DNA of 9,878 bases from CAZCGA01 sp964498075 (lineage in GTDB: Bacteria > Desulfobacterota > Binatia > HRBIN30). The notes below the pieces were generated by a model that did not search any database, was not told where the DNA came from, and saw only the letters and a program-made list of their open reading frames with translations. The translations under genes were made by a program, and so were the position numbers. Below, in pieces: positions 1-5,079 of this stretch; within the stretch, counting starts at the first letter, position 1; each line of letters starts with the position of its first letter. The stretch spans positions 1 to 9,878 of the forward strand of contig CAZCGA010000190.1 in the NCBI GenBank assembly GCA_964498075.1, given 5' to 3'.

Positions 1-41
1 AGCTCAGCCCCTCGTCTCATCCCCGCTCGGTTGGCCATTTA

Positions 42-79
42 TCAACAGTCTCTGCCAAGAGAGGGGGCCAGGGGGTGAG
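42..79 (-). repeat. Interspersed repeat arm, left-edge copy
   Basis: Read on the minus strand, this stretch gives the blocks CTCACCC, CCCTCTC, CTTGG and AGAGACTGT in the same order as 9801-9835 on the plus strand, with short differences between blocks. It is therefore an inverted copy of the right-edge repeat arm. It sits just upstream of the DUF779 start. Positions 1-41 hold no gene that I can support. Confidence 0.6.
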
Positions 80-97
80 TTCGGCGGCCGGGCGGGA

Positions 98-424
98 ATG
101 AACGTCACCTTCACCTCCGGCGCGCTCGATGTCGTCCGCAAAGTCCAGACGGCGCGCGCTGGCGCGCCCCTGGTGTTCGTCTTCGGGGAAGGGTGCTGCG
201 AGGGCACCGCGCCGCACTTGTTCGCCAACCATCACGTCGGCCCGACCCAGCAGGAGGTGGGGCGCGCCGACGACGTGGCGGTCTTTGCGGACGCACACCT
301 TCGACAGCTGTACGGCGGCCGCACCGTGGTGATCGATGTCGAGGAAGACCCCTTGGCCGACGGCTTCTCGGCCGAGATCGAGCTTGGCTACCGCTTCGTG
401 ATGCGAGTCGCGCAAGACAGATGA
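98..424 (+). CDS. DUF779 family protein (aldehyde dehydrogenase-associated)
   Basis: This 108-residue soluble protein fits the DUF779 family (Pfam PF05610) in length and layout. The family hallmark is visible as a double cysteine followed by an acidic residue and G-T-A-P (Cys33-Cys34, GCCEGTAP at 32-39). After it come the VGP segment (47-49), a TVVIDV strand (76-81) and a C-terminal FSAEIELGYRFVMR stretch (90-103), equivalent to the family's usual FSLE...RFLTR ending. No signal peptide or membrane segment is seen. Family members often sit beside acetaldehyde or other aldehyde dehydrogenase genes; their biochemical role is not settled. No such dehydrogenase lies in this window, so a partner could only be to the left of position 1. 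The start has a purine-rich but weak ribosome site (GGGCGGGA). The gene converges with the MFS gene, and its TGA stop lies inside a 7-bp repeat array. Confidence 0.85.
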   Translation: MNVTFTSGALDVVRKVQTARAGAPLVFVFGEGCCEGTAPHLFANHHVGPTQQEVGRADDVAVFADAHLRQLYGGRTVVIDVEEDPLADGFSAEIELGYRFVMRVAQDR

Positions 425-456
425 CGGACGACAGACAACAGACGGCAGACGGGGCT
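415..456 (+). repeat. Degenerate 7-bp tandem repeat array
   Basis: The units are AGACAGA (415), TGACGGA (422), CGACAGA (429), CAACAGA (436), CGGCAGA (443) and the weaker CGGGGCT (450), with consensus CGACAGA. The array covers the last codons and stop of the DUF779 gene and runs up to the stop codon of the convergent MFS gene at 456. It fills the whole 31-bp gap between the two genes. No hairpin terminator is seen in that gap. Confidence 0.6.
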
Positions 457-1688
457 TAGCCGAGAGCGGGTGGGGCGTCGATGAGTGCGGCGCCGGGGTG
501 CGCCGCACGCGCGCGCCGCCCGAGGATCAGGAAGCCCGGCGCCGCCAGCGCCAGGACGGTTGCGGAAACCACCCACGCCGGCGCGATGCCGAAGTCGCGT
601 GCAATGAGGCCGATACACACGAGACCCGCGCCGCCACCCAAGGTGAAGAACATGGCGCGCACCGACAGGACGGTGGCACGCTGCTCCGGCGCGATGTGCT
701 CGTTCATCCACCCCTGTAACAGCGGCTCGCTGAGCCCGAAGCCCAGCTCCAGACAGACGAGGCCCGCGACCACCGGAACGGTGCCCGTTGCGACCCCTGC
801 TAGGCCGAGCACGATGCTGCGCGTCAGCGCGGCGCTCGAGAGAACGTGCTCACGACGGAAGCGCACCAGCAGCCGTGGCACCAACGCGCTGCCGGCGATC
901 GACGCCAGGTTCAGCAACGCCCACATCCAGCCCATCAACCACGCGCCCTGGCCGGTTAGCGCCTGGAGTCGCGGCTGCCAGAGCATGTGCAGCGGCATGG
1001 CCCCGAATGCGGCGATCAGCGTAAGGATGCAGAGGAGGCGCAGGACGGGCGCGTTGCGCACGGCACCGAGGCCCTCGCGCACCGTGCGACCGAGCGAGCG
1101 GTGCACACCGCTCCAGCTGGCCGGGGCGGCGGCGCGCGTCTCGCGCATCCACATGGCCGCGCACGCTGCGGTGACGGCAAACCCCACCGCACCGGCAAAC
1201 CACGGGAGCCTCATGCTCTGTTCGGCGAGGTAGCCGGCGGCGATGCCGGCGGTGATCATGAGGGCGCGCGCGATCATCTGCGCGCGGGCGAAGAAGCGGT
1301 CGATCGGCCGCCGATTGCCCTCCGCACTCATCCCATCGACGGCCCACGCGTCGAGCGCGCCGGTCGCCAGCGTCGAGCCGATGGCGTCGATGAGCTCGGC
1401 GACGACGCAGTCCGCGAAGCCGCGCGCGAACGCATACAGGCCGTACGCCACCATGCGCACCAGGCAGCTCAGCAGGAACGACTGCTTGCGCCCGATGAGA
1501 TCGGCAAACGCGCCCGTGGGCACCTCAAACACGAAGGACACGGTCAAGAAGACGGCGAGGACGACGTTGATCTGAAAGAGGTCGAGCCCGCGGCTGAGCA
1601 GGAACAGCGGGTACACCGGTACGATGGCCGACCACGAGACGCAGTACAGTCCGAAGATCGCATAATAGGTGCGCTCGGTGCGGGTCAT
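456..1688 (-). CDS. MFS transporter (drug/metabolite efflux type)
   Basis: This 410-residue integral membrane protein has the size and about 12 hydrophobic segments of a Major Facilitator Superfamily carrier. The loop between segments 2 and 3 carries a good motif A (GAFADLIGRK, residues 59-68, with Asp63, Arg67 and Lys68). The two halves are joined by a charged cytoplasmic loop around residues 181-215. A conserved-looking stretch in the second half (PLLQGWMNEHIAPEQRATVLS, 322-342) is typical of efflux-type bacterial MFS proteins and suggests proton-coupled export. The substrate cannot be inferred. The ATG at 1688 puts the first membrane segment at about residue 9; no clear Shine-Dalgarno precedes it. 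The gene is separated from the upstream minus-strand SDR gene by 228 bp containing two hairpins, so it probably has its own promoter. It converges with the DUF779 gene. Confidence 0.9.
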   Translation of the reverse strand: MTRTERTYYAIFGLYCVSWSAIVPVYPLFLLSRGLDLFQINVVLAVFLTVSFVFEVPTGAFADLIGRKQSFLLSCLVRMVAYGLYAFARGFADCVVAELIDAIGSTLATGALDAWAVDGMSAEGNRRPIDRFFARAQMIARALMITAGIAAGYLAEQSMRLPWFAGAVGFAVTAACAAMWMRETRAAAPASWSGVHRSLGRTVREGLGAVRNAPVLRLLCILTLIAAFGAMPLHMLWQPRLQALTGQGAWLMGWMWALLNLASIAGSALVPRLLVRFRREHVLSSAALTRSIVLGLAGVATGTVPVVAGLVCLELGFGLSEPLLQGWMNEHIAPEQRATVLSVRAMFFTLGGGAGLVCIGLIARDFGIAPAWVVSATVLALAAPGFLILGRRARAAHPGAALIDAPPALG

Positions 1689-1806
1689 GGCGGAATCGCG
1701 CAGCCTAACCCACGCGCGGCGCGCGACTCAACGGCTGCTGCGTCCACGCTCGTCGAATGCGCTGTCGGACAAACGTCGGAAGCCGACGACAAGCACGCCA
1801 TTCTTG

Positions 1807-1824
1807 AGTCCCCTTCAGGGGACT
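1807..1824. repeat. Perfect hairpin with T-run (possible terminator)
   Basis: AGTCCCC (1807-1813) and GGGGACT (1818-1824) form a 7-bp GC-rich stem with loop TTCA. On the plus strand it runs into TTTT (1824-1827), which resembles an intrinsic terminator. The genes on both sides are transcribed on the minus strand, however, where the hairpin is not followed by a T-run. It may act as a 3' end or stabiliser of the arsC-SDR transcript. It may instead be part of a mobile palindromic repeat together with the next hairpin. Confidence 0.5.
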
Positions 1825-1838
1825 TTTCGGGCGACTCA

Positions 1839-1861
1839 GCCGGGGAATTCCATTCCCCGGC
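1839..1861. repeat. Perfect 10-bp stem palindrome
   Basis: GCCGGGGAAT (1839-1848) pairs exactly with ATTCCCCGGC (1852-1861) across a 3-nt loop (TCC). It lies 14 nt from the preceding hairpin, and there is no T-run on either side. Two tight palindromes in a row downstream of a gene resemble a REP-like or small non-autonomous repeat element. It could also stop or protect the 3' end of the SDR message. Confidence 0.55.
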
Positions 1862-1916
1862 GGCGGCTCGGTGCGCACTGACCCTGCGGTGAGCAGAGGA
1901 AGCCCGTGTCGCTGCG

Positions 1917-2819
1917 CTACATGTACCCCGGCTCCCGCGGCAGGTCGCCGAACAGCTCGTCCTTGCGGTCGATGATCTCACGCGCCGTGAACGCCGCGCT
2001 GGGCTTGCTGATCTGCGAGACCTGGTGCCAGCCCTTGACCAACGTCACCTCGCCACCCCAGACGATGAACCCTTGTCCGTTGATGTCGGCGGCCTGATCG
2101 CTGGCGAGGAATACCACCAGCTGCGCCGGCCAGGCCGGAAAGAAGACGTCGAAGCCGCTCTCGGGCTTGGCGAATAAGTCGTGATTCGGCATCGTGTCGG
2201 TCATGCGCGTCCGGGCGCGCGGCGCGATGAAGTTGGCAGTCACTCCGTATTTCCCCATCTCGCGGGCCATGCTGATGGTGAACGCGGCGATCGCAGCCTT
2301 GGCCATGGCGTAGTTGCTGTTTCCGGCGGAGCCCATGAGGCCGGCTTCCGACGACGTGTTGATGATGCGCCCCGACAGGCTGCCGCCTTGCTTGGCCGCC
2401 TCACGCCAGCGCACGCAGGCGTGACGGGTCATGGCGAAGTGGCCCTTGCAGTGGACGCGCATCACCAGGTCGAACTCCTCTTCCGTCATGTTGAAATTCA
2501 TCCGATCGCGCAGCACGCCGGCGTTGTTCACTAGGATGTCGAGCTTTCCGAACGTGTCGTACGCCTGCTCGATGGTGCGCCGTGCCCCGTCCCAGCTCGC
2601 GATGTCCTCGTAGTTGGCAGCGGCCCCGCCGCCGCCGGCTTTGATCTCACTGACCACGGCGCCGGCCGGCGACTGATCGGCGCCGTCGCCGTGCACCGAC
2701 GTGCCGATGTCGTTGACGATCACGCGCGCCCCTTCCGCGGCGAGCGCGAGCGCTTCCTCCCGGCCCAAGCCGCGTCCGGCTCCGGTGACGATGGCAACTT
2801 TTCCTGCAAGCAACGACAT
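1917..2819 (-). CDS. SDR oxidoreductase, probable 3-hydroxyacyl-CoA dehydrogenase type
   Basis: This 300-residue classical short-chain dehydrogenase/reductase is expected to be cytosolic. The cofactor motif TGAGRGLG is at 12-19. An Asp at the end of the second strand (VIVND, Asp37) favours NAD(H). NNAG is at 98-101, and the catalytic set is Ser156/157, Tyr170 and Lys174 (YAMAK). The long insert after strand 2 (GTSVHGDGADQSPAG) and the APRARTRMT stretch resemble actinobacterial and proteobacterial enzymes related to the dehydrogenase part of the peroxisomal multifunctional enzyme, which act on hydroxyacyl-CoA or steroid-CoA compounds. The substrate here is inferred. A longer frame reaches upstream to 3053, but a strong ribosome site (AAGGAGG, 2826-2832) sits 6 nt before the ATG at 2819, and the Rossmann fold begins right after it. 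The gene follows arsC by 50 bp with a hairpin between them. Confidence 0.92.
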   Translation of the reverse strand: MSLLAGKVAIVTGAGRGLGREEALALAAEGARVIVNDIGTSVHGDGADQSPAGAVVSEIKAGGGGAAANYEDIASWDGARRTIEQAYDTFGKLDILVNNAGVLRDRMNFNMTEEEFDLVMRVHCKGHFAMTRHACVRWREAAKQGGSLSGRIINTSSEAGLMGSAGNSNYAMAKAAIAAFTISMAREMGKYGVTANFIAPRARTRMTDTMPNHDLFAKPESGFDVFFPAWPAQLVVFLASDQAADINGQGFIVWGGEVTLVKGWHQVSQISKPSAAFTAREIIDRKDELFGDLPREPGYM

Positions 2820-2825
2820 TGCACT

Positions 2826-2832
2826 CCTCCTT
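2826..2832 (-). promoter_or_regulatory. Strong ribosome binding site for the SDR gene
   Basis: On the minus strand AAGGAGG is followed by AGTGCA and then ATG. This is the clearest Shine-Dalgarno site among the minus-strand genes. It decides the start at 2819 over the upstream in-frame extension. Confidence 0.85.
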
Positions 2833-2838
2833 ACAGAC

Positions 2839-2866
2839 GGTGGCACGGCTAGAAGCCTGTGCCACC
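2839..2866 (-). other. Intercistronic hairpin between arsC and SDR
   Basis: GGTGGCACGGCT (2839-2850) pairs with AGCC-T-GTGCCACC (2854-2866), giving a 12-bp stem with one bulged T (2858) and a 3-nt loop. It lies 3 nt past the arsC stop and 6 nt upstream of the SDR ribosome site. There is no T-run after it on the minus strand, so full termination is not indicated. A processing site, or partial attenuation that sets different levels of the two proteins, is possible. Confidence 0.6.
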
Positions 2867-2869
2867 TCT

Positions 2870-3223
2870 CTACTTCTCCAGGAGATCGAGGACCTGTTCG
2901 GGAGGCCGGCCGAGGACGGCGCGCTTGCTGCTCACGACGATCGGGCGCTCGATCAGGATGGGGTGCTTCGCCATGGCGTCGAGCAGCTTCTCCTCCGGGC
3001 TGTCTTTGTCCAGACCGGCGGCACGGAACTCGGATTCGTTGCGGCGGATCCATTCAATCGCCGGCTGTCCGAGCTTGCGGCGCAGTGTGGTTAGCTCGGC
3101 GCGCGTCGGCGGATCCTTGAGATACTCGACGATGCGCAACGGCACTTGGCGCTCTTGGAGGAGGGCGAGTGCCGTCCGGCTCTTGGAACAACGTGGGTTG
3201 TGATAGATGGTCAGCGTCTCCAT
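2870..3223 (-). CDS. arsC: Arsenate reductase, glutaredoxin-dependent ArsC family
   Basis: This 117-residue cytosolic protein has a thioredoxin-like fold and would reduce arsenate to arsenite using glutathione and glutaredoxin. It aligns in register with the E. coli R773 plasmid ArsC as I recall it: NPRCSKSR at 9-16 with catalytic Cys12, plus the three oxyanion-binding arginines Arg60 (WIRRNE), Arg93 (HPILIERPIV) and Arg106 (LGRPPE). It lacks the roughly 25-residue C-terminal tail of the plasmid enzyme, as many chromosomal members do. The ATG at 3223 gives the usual start (METLTIYHNP). A longer in-frame extension would overlap the divergent VOC gene and adds no family sequence. No arsR, arsB or acr3 gene is in the window, so a role outside arsenic resistance remains possible. 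No clear Shine-Dalgarno precedes the start. Confidence 0.9.
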   Translation of the reverse strand: METLTIYHNPRCSKSRTALALLQERQVPLRIVEYLKDPPTRAELTTLRRKLGQPAIEWIRRNESEFRAAGLDKDSPEEKLLDAMAKHPILIERPIVVSSKRAVLGRPPEQVLDLLEK

Positions 3224-3232
3224 GGGGCTGGG

Positions 3233-3261
3233 ATAGTAGCGATGGAACTCGACAGCGTCCA
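3233..3261 (-). promoter_or_regulatory. Possible arsC promoter, near-leaderless
   Basis: On the minus strand, TGGACG (3261-3256) and TACTAT (3238-3233) are separated by 17 nt, and each matches the sigma-70 consensus at four of six positions. Transcription would begin only about 2-4 nt before the arsC ATG, which fits the lack of a Shine-Dalgarno there. The -35 lies inside the start of the divergent VOC gene. This is a weak match read by eye only. Confidence 0.3.
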
Positions 3262-3907
3262 GATCGGCGCGACGGATCTCGATGCGGCGGCGCGGGCCTA
3301 TGAAGTTCTCCTCGGTGTGCCGCCGGTACTCACCGCCGATGGTGCACGCCGGTTCCAATTACAGCGTGCTGCGGTGGAGCTGGAGGCGGGAGAGGCGGGC
3401 GTGCACTCGATCCGGTTTCTGCCGGAGCCAGACACAGATGCGGCGCGATGGCCGGCGGATTCGTTTCATGGCCTGTGGGTGCGTTTCGATGCGGCGACAG
3501 AATCCGCGTCACGGCTCGTCGACTCCAACGCCGTGGCGATCGATCACGTCGTGATCCATTCTTCAGATCTGGATCGCGCCATTGCGTTGTGGCGCGATCG
3601 CCTCGGGCTGCGGCTGGCGCTGGACCGCGCGTTCCCGGCGCGCGGCCTGCGGATGGCGTTCTTCCGTAGCGCCGGCGTCACGTTGGAGTTCGTCAGCGCG
3701 CTGTTGCCGGCAGATCCATGTGGCCCCGATCAGTTCTATGGCCTCGCCTATCGCGTTGCCGGTCTGCAAGCGTGGCGGGCGCGCCTGGTGGCGGCGGGCG
3801 TAGACGTCAGTGAGATCCGGCCCGGGCACAAGCCGAGTACATCGGTGGCGACCGCGCGCTCCGGGACGGCCGGGGTGCCGACGCTGCTCATCGAGGCGCG
3901 GAGATGA
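3242..3907 (+). CDS. VOC superfamily protein (glyoxalase/dioxygenase-like), two modules
   Basis: This 221-residue protein appears to be made of two vicinal-oxygen-chelate modules. The second is clear: IDHVVIHSSDLDRAIALWRD (100-119) is the typical strand-helix opening, followed by MAFFRSAGVTLEF (138-150) and a closing PTLLIE strand (213-218). The first (1-98) opens with LDSVQIGATDLDAAARAYEVLLG but is shorter. Metal-ligand positions are incomplete: His102 and Glu149 are present in module two, module one has Ser5 where His102 aligns, and the usual second His before AYRV is Gly167. Some members of the family bind ligands without catalysis. The ATG at 3242 starts directly at the first module; an in-frame extension to 3146 would overlap arsC. 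It heads the plus-strand run and overlaps the MFS gene by 4 bp (ATGA). Confidence 0.78.
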   Translation: MELDSVQIGATDLDAAARAYEVLLGVPPVLTADGARRFQLQRAAVELEAGEAGVHSIRFLPEPDTDAARWPADSFHGLWVRFDAATESASRLVDSNAVAIDHVVIHSSDLDRAIALWRDRLGLRLALDRAFPARGLRMAFFRSAGVTLEFVSALLPADPCGPDQFYGLAYRVAGLQAWRARLVAAGVDVSEIRPGHKPSTSVATARSGTAGVPTLLIEARR

Positions 3908-5064
3908 CTACGGAACGCGAGAGTACCGTCACCATCGTCTGCGCCGTCACCGCGGCGTACGCCATCGGCGTCCTCGGCGGGAACATGCAACCGCTGCTGA
4001 TCGGCGGGCTGATCGACGGGCTCCACATGGAGGAGGGCACCGCTGGCTTGCTGGGGTCGATCGAGCTGGGTGCCGTGGCGGCGTCCTCGTTCATCCTCGC
4101 GCCGCGCATGGCGACGATCCCGCGGCGCGTGCTGGTCGTTCTCGGCGCCACCTTGGCGGCGCTCGGTTATGTTGCCTCGGCGCTGCCGGAGTCGTTCGGC
4201 GGATTGGCACCATGCCGTGTTATCTCGGGCGTTGGCGCGGGCATGGTCCTGGCCATCGGTAATGCCGCGGTATCCAGCTGTGCCCATCCCGATCGAATCT
4301 TCGCGCAGATGACTATCGCCGGTACGGTCATCATCACGGTCGTGCTCGCCGTCCTGCCACTGCCCATCGCGCGCTTCGCCTACCGGGGAGGGTATGTCGG
4401 AATGGGAGTGATTACGCTCGGCCTTCTGCCGCTGCTGTTGTGGATCCCCAATGCAGTGCTGGCCGGTCCTGGGCACGCCGAGCTCGAAGCGGGCGATCCC
4501 GGGCTCGGCATCGCGACGCTCGCCGCGGCCGCGCTGCTGTTCTTCAGCCAAAGCGGGATGTGGGCGTTCTCCGAGCGCCTGGCGGTGATGGCGCACTTGA
4601 ATCACACGCAGGTTGGTCTGGCGCTCTCCGGCTCGACGCTGGCGGGGTTATGTGGGGCGGCGCTGGCGACATGGCTCGGCACACGCCCCGGGCGTACTCT
4701 GCCGCTGATCACCGGCATTCTGGCGACCGGCCTGACCTTGCTGGGCCTCGTCTTCACCACGACACCGGCGACCTTCTCCGCGATCCTCACCCTGAACGGC
4801 GTTGCCTACCTCTTCATGGTGCCGTACCTCATGGGCACCGCGGCGGCACTCGACCGCCACGGGCGATGGGCGGCGGCGACGGTGGGCGCGGCGACGATTG
4901 GGGCAGCTCTCGGACCCGGAATCGCCGGGCCAGTGGTGCACGCGGGCGGCTATCTGGCCATGGGCTGGCTCGCCTTCACGGCCGCGTTGCTCTCGGCGAT
5001 CGCCGTCACGCCGGTGGGCCTGGCCCTCGACCGGCGGACAGTGAGCCAGGCAGTGACGTCTTGA
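3904..5064 (+). CDS. MFS transporter
   Basis: This 386-residue membrane protein has about 12 hydrophobic segments and the MFS two-half layout, with a loop near residues 186-200 between the halves. Small-residue-rich helices carry conserved-looking features such as CRVISGVGAGMVLAIGN (104-120) and VGAATIGAALGPGIAGP (327-343), as in sugar- or organic-acid-type carriers. The loop after segment 2 reads APRMATIPRR (66-75) and lacks the acidic residue and glycines of a normal motif A, so the family motif is degenerate here. The start codon overlaps the VOC stop (ATGA at 3904-3907), indicating coupled translation. The CoA-transferase starts 15 bp after its stop. Import or export of an acid that the CoA-transferase activates is a reasonable inference from context; the substrate is unknown. 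Confidence 0.87.
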   Translation: MTTERESTVTIVCAVTAAYAIGVLGGNMQPLLIGGLIDGLHMEEGTAGLLGSIELGAVAASSFILAPRMATIPRRVLVVLGATLAALGYVASALPESFGGLAPCRVISGVGAGMVLAIGNAAVSSCAHPDRIFAQMTIAGTVIITVVLAVLPLPIARFAYRGGYVGMGVITLGLLPLLLWIPNAVLAGPGHAELEAGDPGLGIATLAAAALLFFSQSGMWAFSERLAVMAHLNHTQVGLALSGSTLAGLCGAALATWLGTRPGRTLPLITGILATGLTLLGLVFTTTPATFSAILTLNGVAYLFMVPYLMGTAAALDRHGRWAAATVGAATIGAALGPGIAGPVVHAGGYLAMGWLAFTAALLSAIAVTPVGLALDRRTVSQAVTS

Positions 5065-5079
5065 CCCGGAAGAGGGCGG

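Larger units (their letters stand above)
1689..1916. other. Intergenic space with two hairpins, no gene
   Basis: This gap lies between the SDR stop and the MFS start, both on the minus strand. Short reading frames cross it, but none has a ribosome site or recognisable protein features. Two perfect palindromes (1807-1824 and 1839-1861) occupy its SDR-proximal half. The MFS promoter is expected between about 1690 and 1800; I found no convincing -35/-10 pair. Confidence 0.7.

Noticed and set aside
1807..1861. The paired hairpins as the start of a CRISPR array.
   Set aside because: The two palindromes differ in sequence, are not repeated, and no cas gene is present.
987..1892. A 301-codon plus-strand frame opposite the first MFS gene.
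   Set aside because: Charged low-complexity product with no family features; it is a shadow of the transporter frame.
2820..3053. N-terminal extension of the SDR frame up to 3053.
   Set aside because: It would overlap arsC in another frame, and a strong ribosome site plus the Rossmann-fold start place the true start at 2819.
3184..3209. TTGGAA and TAGATG as a possible promoter for the VOC operon.
   Set aside because: The spacing is only 15 nt and the match is poor, so I do not report it as a feature.
3542..3556. A perfect 15-bp palindrome GATCACG-T-CGTGATC that could be an operator.
   Set aside because: It lies well inside the VOC coding region and encodes conserved residues of the second module (DHVVI), so chance codon choice explains it.
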